Assembly (NCBI GenBank): GCA_025455445.1
Contig: JALOMN010000038.1
Coordinates: 1 to 9,836, forward strand
Direction: 5' to 3'
Source: Cyclobacteriaceae bacterium
GTDB lineage: Bacteria; Bacteroidota; Bacteroidia; Cytophagales; Cyclobacteriaceae
Length of the DNA stretch: 9,836 nucleotides
Below are positions 1-6,094 of this stretch, one piece after another; positions within the stretch are counted from its first letter, which is position 1, and every line of letters begins with the position of its first letter. The notes below the pieces were generated by a model, which saw nothing but the letters and a program-made list of their open reading frames with translations, was not told the origin of the DNA and ran no database searches. The position numbers were made by a program, and so were the translations under genes.

Positions 1-146
1 CCTCTGAAACTGGTTTGAGAAATAAATTCCTTCACGTCACCGGTACCAAAACCTAAAGAATAGGTAAGTGTAGTTACGCTTTGAGCTTTCACTATGCCAA
101 CAGTACACAAACAAAGCGCACATGCGGCTAATAATATCTTTTTCAT
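1..146 (-). CDS. Secreted, probably outer-membrane beta-barrel protein (5' end only)
   Basis: Only the first 48 codons are inside the window; the gene continues past the left edge. Reading from ATG at 146 on the minus strand, the protein begins with MKK, then a hydrophobic stretch (ILLAACALCLCTVGIV) and the end KAQ, a type I signal peptide with a typical Bacteroidota A-Q cleavage region near residue 22. The mature start (SVTTLTYSLGFGTGD) alternates polar and aromatic or hydrophobic residues, as in the first strand of a beta-barrel. The start codon lies 12 bp after the stop of the DUF4136 lipoprotein gene upstream, so the two are probably co-transcribed. The signal-peptide cysteines are not placed as a convincing lipobox, so I read it as secreted or outer membrane, not lipidated. 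Export is well supported; the barrel assignment is inference from a short fragment. Confidence 0.65.
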   Translation of the reverse strand, partial: MKKILLAACALCLCTVGIVKAQSVTTLTYSLGFGTGDVKEFISQTSFR

Positions 147-158
147 ATTCTGTGTGTA

Positions 159-782
159 TTAGTTGGTTTTTAAATAAGGTGATTGTGCAAATGCCTGGTC
201 AATGGTTTTTAAGACACGATCCACATCGTATGCGCCACTATAAAGACCGTTTGCTACGGATAACCATTTAGCTTGATTTCTTCCAGTAGGTGTATCTTCA
301 GTGGGGTCAGCCAAGGCTATAATTAATGAGCCGGTAGTATAGCTACTTACCGTGTAGTAAGGAGGATAGTACCAGCCATACCAACCACCATACCAGCCAC
401 CATACCACCAGTCATACCAATAGCTATAGAAGTAGGTGGTGTTGGTGAACACGCCTGGTGTCAATACTACATCGGGTTCTGTTGAAATGTCTGCTTTTAC
501 CCAGCCTAATTGACTCATATTGGCGTCAATAGCATCCAGAATAGGCTTGGCAAAGGCGTCTTTCATGTACACATAGGTGGTATCGCCATTGTCAATTTCA
601 ATGTCAATTACAATTTTATTGGGCATGGCATAGGTGGCCTGTCCGCCAAAATCATACGTGTCATTATATGTTGTGTAAACCACATCCAGATCTTCTGTAT
701 AATCTGGTCCGTCTGGATAACAGCCCAGTAAAAATACTCCCGCGATAACAGTCAGCAGCATTTTGAATGAGATTCGTTTCAT
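159..782 (-). CDS. DUF4136-type lipoprotein with a Tyr/Trp/Gly-rich tract
   Basis: A 207-residue lipoprotein. I chose ATG at 782, not the in-frame ATG at 818, because it starts the protein directly at a lipoprotein signal peptide: MKRISFKMLL, a hydrophobic core, and the lipobox L-L-G-C with the lipidated Cys at residue 21. The upstream start would add 12 residues before the positive n-region. The mature part matches the general layout of DUF4136 proteins of Bacteroidota: an early D-V-V-Y-T-T-Y-N-D segment, a middle region with 'P-D-V-V-L-T-P-G' and a C-terminal region ending in a helix (V-D-R-V-L-K-T-I-D-Q-A-F). Residues 117-148 form a tract dominated by Tyr, Trp and Gly with WYGG units. Aromatic tracts at this place are common in the family; their role is unknown. 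A second DUF4136 gene lies divergently at 969. Anchoring in an envelope membrane is well supported; the biochemical function is unknown. Confidence 0.8.
   Translation of the reverse strand: MKRISFKMLLTVIAGVFLLGCYPDGPDYTEDLDVVYTTYNDTYDFGGQATYAMPNKIVIDIEIDNGDTTYVYMKDAFAKPILDAIDANMSQLGWVKADISTEPDVVLTPGVFTNTTYFYSYWYDWWYGGWYGGWYGWYYPPYYTVSSYTTGSLIIALADPTEDTPTGRNQAKWLSVANGLYSGAYDVDRVLKTIDQAFAQSPYLKTN
371..418 (-). repeat. Four imperfect 12-bp tandem repeats encoding WYGG units
   Basis: On the plus strand four consecutive 12-bp blocks (371-382, 383-394, 395-406, 407-418) each end in CATACC and differ only in the first six bases. In the minus-strand reading frame they encode the WYGG-WYGG-WYG core of the lipoprotein's aromatic tract. 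Each unit is four codons, so a change in copy number would keep the frame. Confidence 0.7.
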
Positions 783-806
783 AAGATTGATTGTTTTATA
801 ACATCG

Positions 807-814
807 TAAAGGTA
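807..814 (-). promoter_or_regulatory. Candidate -7 element for the minus-strand DUF4136 operon
   Basis: Read on the minus strand the sequence is TACCTTTA, one base away from the Bacteroidota -7 consensus TAnnTTTG. It lies 24 bp upstream of the chosen ATG at 782, giving a short leader. No clear TTTG -33 box precedes it; instead a CRP/FNR-like dyad sits about 30 bp upstream (838-851). The match is short and this is a prediction. Confidence 0.35.
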
Positions 815-837
815 ACATTGTGTGGCTTCAAAAAAAC

Positions 838-851
838 ATGATTAAAATCAT
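838..851. promoter_or_regulatory. CRP/FNR-like inverted repeat ATGA-N6-TCAT
   Basis: The sequence is ATGATT-AA-AATCAT, a perfect 6+6 bp inverted repeat containing TGAT-N4-ATCA, the core of the FNR-type site TTGAT-N4-ATCAA, with both outer T's changed. Its centre (844.5) is 30.5 bp upstream of the candidate -7 element of the minus-strand lipoprotein gene. The box upstream of the RIC gene (8048-8063) has the same ATGA-N6-TCAT core and nearly the same spacing. Regulator identity is inference; AT-rich dyads also occur by chance. Confidence 0.35.
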
Positions 852-968
852 TCAATACATAAATTTATAAACTTGAACGTTTAGTTAACTTTCACTTTAT
901 TCGTATTAGCAGTTTATACTGTTAAACAAATTGAATTTACTTTGAACTTTAATTAAACAGTTACTGAT

Positions 969-1505
969 ATGAGACAACTATTGATTTTTCTGGTGGTACT
1001 GGTAAGTGCCTGCAGCAGTGTGCGCATCAAGGATGTGAAACAAGAACAAGGCTTTACGATTGCAAAATATAAGACTTTCAGTTTTGCTGAAGTGATTAAA
1101 GAGGGCGATGCCATCGGCCCGAATAGTGAGGCCAACTTGCAGCTACTGAAGGAGGCAATTGTTAAAGAAATGGAAGGTAAGGGTGTTAAACTGGTTACTG
1201 AAAACCCGGATCTGCATGTTAACATTGGCGCAGTAATAATGACACAGGCCCAAACGGTGGAAACCAGTTTTACGAACCCGGCCGACAGGACCTATTACAT
1301 GGGAGGACGCAATTATTCCTGGGAATCTGGCGAAAAACAAGTGGGAACATACCGCGATGGTTCGGTGATTGTGCACCTGGTGGATCAGAAAACCCAAAAA
1401 CTGGTGTGGCAAGGTGTGGCAGAAAGTGTAATGCCCGCGAAAGAAAAGAATGTGCCTGCATTGATTCAGGAAGCAATGAAAACCTTATTTACCAAGATGC
1501 AATGA
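969..1505 (+). CDS. DUF4136-type lipoprotein
   Basis: A 178-residue lipoprotein. The signal peptide MRQLLIFLVVLVSAC ends in a lipobox (V-S-A-C) with the lipidated Cys at residue 15. The mature protein has the DUF4136 pattern: an early 'Y-K-T-F-S-F' segment, a helix that pairs with an 'E-M-E-G-K-G-V-K-L' stretch, 'N-P-D-L-H-V-N-I' in the middle, and a C-terminal 'D-G-S-V-I-V-H-L-V-D' to 'K-L-V-W-Q-G-V-A' hairpin. This last part is the classic DUF4136 signature, in which the protein is described as acting on something 'converted to a wasteful product'-free, unknown chemistry; no enzymatic role is established. It lacks the aromatic tract of its divergent neighbour at 159-782. The gap between them (783-968) is AT-rich and should carry both promoters; TTACTTTG at 937-944 is a weak -7 candidate for this gene. 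Family assignment is fairly sure, function unknown. Confidence 0.8.
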   Translation: MRQLLIFLVVLVSACSSVRIKDVKQEQGFTIAKYKTFSFAEVIKEGDAIGPNSEANLQLLKEAIVKEMEGKGVKLVTENPDLHVNIGAVIMTQAQTVETSFTNPADRTYYMGGRNYSWESGEKQVGTYRDGSVIVHLVDQKTQKLVWQGVAESVMPAKEKNVPALIQEAMKTLFTKMQ

Positions 1506-1514
1506 AATTGATGC

Positions 1515-1545
1515 AGATAAACGCATCCGTTTATCTTATTTATTT
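1515..1545 (+). terminator. Hairpin after the DUF4136 gene, candidate terminator or operator
   Basis: AGATAAACG (1515-1523) and CGTTTATCT (1528-1536) form a perfect 9-bp stem with the 4-base loop CATC, starting 10 bases after the stop codon at 1505 and followed by a T-rich run (TATTTATTT). That is the position of an intrinsic terminator, though the stem is AT-rich and the T-run is broken by A's. The dyad centre is also about 31 bp upstream of the TAGATTTG element at 1557, so it could instead be an operator for the next gene. Confidence 0.5.
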
Positions 1546-1556
1546 GCGTTACTTCC

Positions 1557-1564
1557 TAGATTTG
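1557..1564 (+). promoter_or_regulatory. Candidate -7 element for the gene at 1643
   Basis: TAGATTTG matches the Bacteroidota TAnnTTTG -7 consensus exactly and would give a leader of roughly 70 bases before the ATG at 1643. No TTTG box lies at the usual -33 distance: the TTTG at 1543-1546 is too close. The perfect element in the intergenic region supports the call; the missing -33 box weakens it. Confidence 0.35.
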
Positions 1565-1642
1565 CATCTATATTTAGTAATTGCACTGAAAATGTGAATC
1601 CCTAAATCAAGATAAATAACTAACCAATCAAATTAAGTACAC

Positions 1643-2107
1643 ATGAAAAAGTTACTCGCAATTGCAGCCCTTCTGATTTCAACTGTAGGTTTTGCACAAA
1701 GCAACAAGGAAGATGTAGATTTTATACAATCAATCTACGGAAAAGAGAAAAAGGAAATTGTAGCGGGCTTCATCGTTTTGGAAGGAGCTCAGAAAGATGC
1801 ATTCTGGACATTATATGATGAATATGAAGTAAAGCGCAAAGATCTTGGTAAGCAGCGTATTGCTTTGTTGGAAAAATATGCCAAAAGCTATATGACGCTT
1901 AGCGATGCAGATACTGATAAGTTGATGCAAGACATGATAGCATTAGGTATGGCTAACGACAAATTGCAGAAAACCTATTATGGTAAAATGAAGAAGGCAG
2001 CGGGTGTGAAAGCAGCTGCTCAGTTTTTACAAATTGAAGCTTACCTATTAAGTGCAGTTCGCGCCACGATTATGGAAAACATTCCATTTATTGGTGAGCT
2101 TGACTAA
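1643..2107 (+). CDS. Secreted small helical protein of unknown function
   Basis: A 154-residue protein with a clear type I signal peptide (MKKLLAIAALLISTVGFAQ, cleavage near residue 19). The mature part (about 135 residues) looks entirely alpha-helical, with many charged residues: an Y-G-K-E-K-K-E-I segment, 'F-W-T-L-Y-D-E-Y-E', then long amphipathic helices with 'L-L-E-K-Y-A-K-S-Y' and 'K-M-K-K-A-A-G'. A conserved-looking tail contains 'Q-F-L-Q-I-E-A-Y' and 'M-E-N-I-P-F-I'. The size, export signal and helical make-up recall periplasmic Spy/CpxP-like helical proteins, but I see no LTxxQ motif, so this is only a structural resemblance. There is no cysteine in the mature protein and no metal-binding cluster. 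It stands alone, between a hairpin at 1515-1536 and a strong terminator at 2141-2175. Export is sure; function is not recognised. Confidence 0.75.
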   Translation: MKKLLAIAALLISTVGFAQSNKEDVDFIQSIYGKEKKEIVAGFIVLEGAQKDAFWTLYDEYEVKRKDLGKQRIALLEKYAKSYMTLSDADTDKLMQDMIALGMANDKLQKTYYGKMKKAAGVKAAAQFLQIEAYLLSAVRATIMENIPFIGELD

Positions 2108-2140
2108 AAGTCCGGTTATCTGACACCTTATAAAAAGAGC

Positions 2141-2175
2141 AAAAAACTCCCTGTATGCAATGCAGGGAGTTTTTT
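2141..2175 (+). terminator. Strong intrinsic terminator
   Basis: AAAAAACTCCCTG (2141-2153) pairs perfectly with CAGGGAGTTTTTT (2163-2175), leaving a 9-base loop. The GC-rich inner stem with a 6-base T run on the downstream side, 34 bases after the stop at 2107, is a textbook Rho-independent terminator. The A-run on the other side means it could also stop transcription from the opposite direction. Confidence 0.9.
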
Positions 2176-2301
2176 ATTTGTCTTTCTGGTGTAAGAATCT
2201 CAAGTATTCTCGGAATTAAGCTTAATCCCTGATTTTAAATGAATTAGATGATTTTATCATGGTTAATTTTTTTTGTGTTACTTGATTTTTACGATGCTTA
2301 A

Positions 2302-2334
2302 TTGACATACTGCACAAGTACTTTATTACCTTTG
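2302..2334 (+). promoter_or_regulatory. Predicted promoter of the beta-barrel/protease unit
   Basis: TTG at 2302-2304 (within ATTGACA) and a perfect TAnnTTTG element, TACCTTTG, at 2327-2334 are separated by 22 bp, within the range reported for Bacteroidota housekeeping promoters. Transcription would begin near 2340, giving a leader of only about 15 bases before the ATG at 2355. The rest of the interval 2176-2354 is AT-rich with no gene that I can see; two short palindromes lie at 2215-2226 and 2248-2260. Confidence 0.5.
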
Positions 2335-2354
2335 ATGCCTTAACTAATTTATAC

Positions 2355-2966
2355 ATGAAAACCCTTTATGCATTTGTTGTTGTCTTTTTCGCGGCAGTCG
2401 CTGCGTATGCGCAACCTTCTGTTACGTTGTTAACCTTTGCAGGCTACACATTTCCGGATAAGTTCGAAACGGAGTATGGATCTGGCAAAATTGAAGATGG
2501 ATTTCAATGGGGTGGAGGTCTTGAATTTGGTCTCGCAGAAACTGCAGCCGTGGAATTGATCTATCAAAACTTGATGACAGATGCCTATTATGATACATTT
2601 AATTCAACCCGAAGAAATGGTACAGTAGGTGTCAATTATGCCATGCTGGGATTTACAAAATATGCGCCACTCAATGATAAGGTGAGTGGTTTCGGAACGC
2701 TCGATTTGGGTGCTGGCTGGTTCAATCCCAGTTCAGAATTGTCCACTGAAGGCGCCACGAAATTTGCATGGGGTGGTCGTTTGGGTGTGCGTGTTCAAAC
2801 TTCTGAAAAAGTGAGCTTGCGACTTCATGCACAACTGCTTTCTCCGGTGCAGTGGGCAGGTGGCGGCTTTTATTTTGGCACAGGCGGAAGTGGTGCAGGT
2901 GTTTCCACAGGTTCTACTATCTATCAATTTAACTTAGGAGGCAGCTTAAACTATCGACTTAAATAA
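2355..2966 (+). CDS. Outer-membrane beta-barrel protein
   Basis: A 203-residue protein with a type I signal peptide (MKTLYAFVVVFFAAVAAYAQ, cleavage near residue 20). The mature protein is a run of amphipathic beta-strands separated by Gly/Asn/Ser turns: 'F-Q-W-G-G-G-L-E-F-G-L', 'A-A-V-E-L-I-Y-Q-N-L', 'V-G-V-N-Y-A-M-L-G-F', 'F-A-W-G-G-R-L-G-V-R-V', ending 'N-L-G-G-S-L-N-Y-R-L-K'. Size and strand pattern fit a small (about 8-stranded) OmpW/OmpA-like barrel, the kind generally annotated as 'outer membrane beta-barrel' in Bacteroidota. No periplasmic peptidoglycan-binding domain follows. It is the first gene of a unit with the next two (28 and 34 bp gaps). Location is well supported; no substrate can be inferred. 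Confidence 0.75.
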   Translation: MKTLYAFVVVFFAAVAAYAQPSVTLLTFAGYTFPDKFETEYGSGKIEDGFQWGGGLEFGLAETAAVELIYQNLMTDAYYDTFNSTRRNGTVGVNYAMLGFTKYAPLNDKVSGFGTLDLGAGWFNPSSELSTEGATKFAWGGRLGVRVQTSEKVSLRLHAQLLSPVQWAGGGFYFGTGGSGAGVSTGSTIYQFNLGGSLNYRLK

Positions 2967-2994
2967 TTTTTAAACATTGAATCATATAATTTTT

Positions 2995-3711
2995 ATGAAA
3001 CTCATATATTCTTCAATTCTGATTGCATTGTTAGCGTCAACTTCAGTTTTGGCGCAAGACAGTAAAAAAATTTATACCACCTCTAGCGGTGAATTGATTT
3101 TTTCATTTGCCAACATTAATGACAATGGCAGTGAGGAGGGGAGTATTTTACGCTTTTCACCGGTAGTAAACATTCAGAATTGGGTGAACATCGATAAGTC
3201 AGATCATTTTGGATTGTTTACCGGCCTCTCGGTGCGTAACGTGGGTTTTATCTATGATGTGCCAGACAACTCTCCGGTGAAATATGATTATCCGGATGAT
3301 ACCAATGTGCGCAAAAAATTCAGAACCTATAACCTGGGTATACCGGTGGGTGTGAAGATTGGTAATCTTTCTGATAAGTTTATTTTTGTCGGTTACGAAC
3401 TGGAATTTCCGCTGCACTATAAGGAAAAGACTTTTATCAATGAAGATAAGGTAGACGACAAAACCAGTGTGTGGTTTAGCAGTCGCGTAAATACATTAAA
3501 TCATTCATTGATGGCGGGCGTGCAGCTCCCCTATGGAGCTACGTTGAAATTCAAATACTACCTCACCAATTTCTTTAATAAAAAATATGAAGCTAGTAAT
3601 GGTCAGGGTGGCACGATCAGGCCTTATGAAAATGTAGATGTGAATGTGTTTTATTTCTCATTAAGCTTTGGCTTACTGAAGAACGCTGATTTCTACTATA
3701 ACGAGGATTAG
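2995..3711 (+). CDS. Outer-membrane beta-barrel-like protein
   Basis: A 238-residue protein. I chose the ATG at 2995 over an in-frame TTG at 2977, because it begins exactly at the signal peptide MKLIYSSILIALLASTSVLAQ (cleavage near residue 21); the longer form would put hydrophobic residues before the positive charge. The mature part has alternating strands typical of barrels: 'H-F-G-L-F-T-G-L-S-V-R-N-V-G-F', 'Y-N-L-G-I-P-V-G-V-K-I-G', 'F-V-G-Y-E-L-E-F-P-L', 'H-S-L-M-A-G-V-Q-L', 'V-F-Y-F-S-L-S-F-G-L'. The 'N-L-G-I-P-V-G-V-K' strand resembles the pattern seen in Bacteroidota PorT-like barrels. It lies 28 bp after the previous barrel gene and 34 bp before the protease gene, same strand, with no terminator between. 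I do not recognise a specific family. Confidence 0.7.
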   Translation: MKLIYSSILIALLASTSVLAQDSKKIYTTSSGELIFSFANINDNGSEEGSILRFSPVVNIQNWVNIDKSDHFGLFTGLSVRNVGFIYDVPDNSPVKYDYPDDTNVRKKFRTYNLGIPVGVKIGNLSDKFIFVGYELEFPLHYKEKTFINEDKVDDKTSVWFSSRVNTLNHSLMAGVQLPYGATLKFKYYLTNFFNKKYEASNGQGGTIRPYENVDVNVFYFSLSFGLLKNADFYYNED

Positions 3712-3745
3712 TTCCAAACAGAAATTAAAGATTTCCATAGCACGT

Positions 3746-5179
3746 ATGACACGCGCTTTACTCCTTATTTGCTTTTTGCTTGGCGTTACTGCCACACAAG
3801 CACAAGATGTTTCAATTGATAAAAAGCTGGGCGCGCAGAATGCGGCAATGGTAGAGCAGGAGATGGGTCTCTATCATCATGATTCACTTTATCATTTGGT
3901 TAATGCGGTAGGTAATAAACTTGTATCAAGGTTAAAGACAAATCCGTTTGAGTTTAAATTTTTTATAGCTGACTCACCCGAGCCGAATGCATTTGCCTTG
4001 CCCGGAGGCTATGTGTATGTCACCCGCGGTATTCTCATACTGCTGCAATCAGAAGATGAACTGGCGGGCATCATGGCGCATGAGATCATTCACGTCACGC
4101 AGAGACACTCTGTAAAGCAAGCTCAAAAAGGTTTGTTGACGGGCATATTGAAGATTCCTGGCAATCTTATAAATACGGTTACCGGAACCCGAATAGGAAA
4201 CATTATAAACACTCCGATTGATTTTTCCGCCAAGGCATTTATTGCCAAGTACAGCCGGGGTCATGAAAGCGAATCTGATTCCTACGGCATACAACTCGCT
4301 GCCAGCGCGGGTTATAAACCGGAAGCACTTGCTGAAGCGTTGGTGCGATTAAATAAAGAAGTTGCATTGCTAACTGGTGAGCAGGAGCGCAAAAGTTATT
4401 TCAGCGATCATCCTTATACGCCAGAAAGAGTTAACTCGATTCGTAAGTCGGCACCCTATTACAAACCTGTAAATCCTTCTCCTATCTCAAGAAACACTAC
4501 CCATTTCTTACAGAAATTTGATGGATTGTGTTTCGGTGAAAATCCACAACAAGGAGTTTTTATTGATACACTGTTCGTGCAGTCTGACCTGCGCTTTGCA
4601 TGGCTGACTCCTTCAGGGTGGCAAGTAATGAATAAGCCTTCTATGGTGGCTACTTTTTCGAAAAAGGGCGATGCTATAGCCACATTGAAAATTGCTGATC
4701 CAAAATCACAGCCGAAAGAAATTACTGAGAAACTAAAAACAGAGGCGCAAAAGAATCCGGGGCTAACTGTGTTGACTGCCATTGACACAACCATTAATTC
4801 TTATCCGGCCTATTTATTGCGTTTAAGAAGTTCTGATAAAAACCAGGTAGCCATTACTGAATTAATATGGCTTCAATACAATGGAATGGTATTTCAGTTA
4901 GCAGGTATTAGCACTCCCGAATTACATAAGCAAATGCATGAAGCACTTTGTGGTTTCCGTGCGGCAAATCCAGAAGAGTTGTCGCTTGTAAAACTGTATG
5001 AGCTTAAAATAGTGAAGTCTCAATTGAATGAAACGATTGAACATGTTTCGCAACGCACTGGTAATAGGCTAAAACCTGATTTCACTTCACTAATCAATGA
5101 GTATGATGCATCAAAGCCATTCTCCAATGGCGAACTCGTAAAAGTGGTTACCTCAAAGCCTTATCACGCGAAACGTTAA
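3746..5179 (+). CDS. Exported M48 family zinc metalloprotease (BepA/YfgC-like)
   Basis: A 477-residue protein with a type I signal peptide (MTRALLLICFLLGVTATQAQ, no lipobox), so it should act in the periplasm. The peptidase M48 domain spans about residues 25-235. The zinc-binding helix is H-E-I-I-H at 112-116, and the third ligand is probably E174 in H-E-S-E-S-D, with D178 in the conserved supporting position. 'N-A-F-A-L-P-G-G-Y-V-Y-V' (81-92) and 'D-H-P-Y-T-P-E-R-V' (221-229) are standard M48C-type landmarks. Members such as E. coli BepA degrade or help mature outer-membrane proteins stalled at the BAM complex. C-terminal to it, residues 280-405 form a beta-rich module starting with F-x4-P-x-G-W (284-292), followed by a short LysM-like tail (about 415-470, ending 'N-G-E-L-V-K-V-V'). 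BepA's TPR region is absent. Probably co-transcribed with the two barrel genes upstream. Protease assignment is secure; the client is inference. Confidence 0.92.
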   Translation: MTRALLLICFLLGVTATQAQDVSIDKKLGAQNAAMVEQEMGLYHHDSLYHLVNAVGNKLVSRLKTNPFEFKFFIADSPEPNAFALPGGYVYVTRGILILLQSEDELAGIMAHEIIHVTQRHSVKQAQKGLLTGILKIPGNLINTVTGTRIGNIINTPIDFSAKAFIAKYSRGHESESDSYGIQLAASAGYKPEALAEALVRLNKEVALLTGEQERKSYFSDHPYTPERVNSIRKSAPYYKPVNPSPISRNTTHFLQKFDGLCFGENPQQGVFIDTLFVQSDLRFAWLTPSGWQVMNKPSMVATFSKKGDAIATLKIADPKSQPKEITEKLKTEAQKNPGLTVLTAIDTTINSYPAYLLRLRSSDKNQVAITELIWLQYNGMVFQLAGISTPELHKQMHEALCGFRAANPEELSLVKLYELKIVKSQLNETIEHVSQRTGNRLKPDFTSLINEYDASKPFSNGELVKVVTSKPYHAKR

Positions 5180-5186
5180 GTGAATA

Positions 5187-6083
5187 TTACTTGCATTTAT
5201 CGGAATGGCCTACATAATAACGTTCGCCATTACTCAATATCTTTTCGTCTTCTATCGTAAGTTCTGCTTCAATAGGTGATAGCTTCTTATCTTTAAATGT
5301 GAATGTGATTGTGGTTACCGGACCATTGCCGGATAGTTTCCAGGTACCTGTATTTTTTCCGCGATAGCGAGGATTTTGATCTTTAAACATTCCGGTGTGT
5401 TTCAGATCAGATTGAAAGGTGCCATCGGCACATAAGTGAATCATATTTTCTTTCACACCACCCTGCATCGACTGATAGGTTATCAATACTTTGTTCGACA
5501 AGAAATCTTTCCAGTCGAAATCCGCATAAATAGAAATGTTGGCAGGAGCTTCGAAAGTGCTTGACTTCATAAAATCAGAGACAGTTGTTTTTACTGATTC
5601 ATAGAATTGAACAGGCGCCACTAAAAGTGCTATCACGCAAGGCCCATCCGGATTGCAGCGAGCAACAGCAAAACCTTTATATCCTTTATTAATATAATCT
5701 CCGGTGGCAATCACTTCTGAAGTTAACATACCATCATTAATGGTAGGGTTGGTTGCTTTCAGTTTTATTGATTCGGTAAGTGCAACTCCATTTTTCCATT
5801 TTTCAAGGATGCCATTCAGGTTGCCATCGGGGTTTCCGAATATAAATATTTCTCCGTAGGTAGTGCTGGTGCTTGAAAGCATAAACACTTCGCTTTCTCT
5901 TGGTAGTGTTCCTTCCCAACCATTTGGCACACGTGCGGTAAATCCTAACCGTGGTGCAAAAAGTGTATCACCGGGTGCATACATGCGGCCCGGTTGAACC
6001 CGGTTTTTTTTATTTTGGGCTTCAACCTGAACAGACCAACCAAGTGTTAGAATAAGCAGAATTACTGAAATGTATGTTTTCAT
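5187..6083 (-). CDS. Secreted two-domain protein of unknown function
   Basis: A 298-residue protein. I chose ATG at 6083, 11 bp after the stop of the BamA-like gene, in preference to an in-frame TTG at 6098 that would overlap it; the ATG starts the signal peptide M-K-T-Y-I-S-V-I-L-L with cleavage near V-E-A-Q (residue 22). Domain 1 (about 40-178) opens with F-x4-P-x-G-W (F48, P53, G55, W56), the same spacing as the C-terminal module of the convergent M48 protease, and resembles PsbP/Mog1-like beta modules in outline. Domain 2 (about 183-298) is beta-rich with 'H-L-C-A-D-G-T-F' and 'G-T-W-K-L', a lipocalin-like pattern. Cysteines at 143, 149, 218 and 297 could form two disulfides in the periplasm. 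It follows the BamA-like gene in an operon. Export is clear; the function is not recognised. Confidence 0.7.
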   Translation of the reverse strand: MKTYISVILLILTLGWSVQVEAQNKKNRVQPGRMYAPGDTLFAPRLGFTARVPNGWEGTLPRESEVFMLSSTSTTYGEIFIFGNPDGNLNGILEKWKNGVALTESIKLKATNPTINDGMLTSEVIATGDYINKGYKGFAVARCNPDGPCVIALLVAPVQFYESVKTTVSDFMKSSTFEAPANISIYADFDWKDFLSNKVLITYQSMQGGVKENMIHLCADGTFQSDLKHTGMFKDQNPRYRGKNTGTWKLSGNGPVTTITFTFKDKKLSPIEAELTIEDEKILSNGERYYVGHSDKCK

Positions 6084-6094
6084 GTTTAGTGAGT

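Noticed and set aside
2215..2226. 12-bp perfect palindrome ATTAAGCTTAAT
   Set aside because: It lies far from the predicted promoter at 2302-2334 and is AT-rich; palindromes of this kind are expected by chance and nothing ties it to a function.
2248..2260. ATGAT-TTT-ATCAT, resembling the ATGA-N6-TCAT boxes
   Set aside because: The centre between ATGA and TCAT is 5, not 6, bases and it is about 73 bp upstream of the -7 element, so it does not share the geometry of the other two boxes.
2977..2994. TTG start extending the second barrel protein
   Set aside because: The ATG at 2995 begins directly at a normal signal peptide; the extension adds hydrophobic residues before the positive n-region.
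3522..3541. Hairpin-like AGCTCC...GGAGCT in the second barrel gene
   Set aside because: It lies mid-gene with no T-run and is explained by codon sequence.
5177..5189. Terminator between the convergent genes
   Set aside because: Only 7 bp separate the stop codons, and I found no hairpin with a T-run there; termination must occur inside the opposing genes or by another mechanism.
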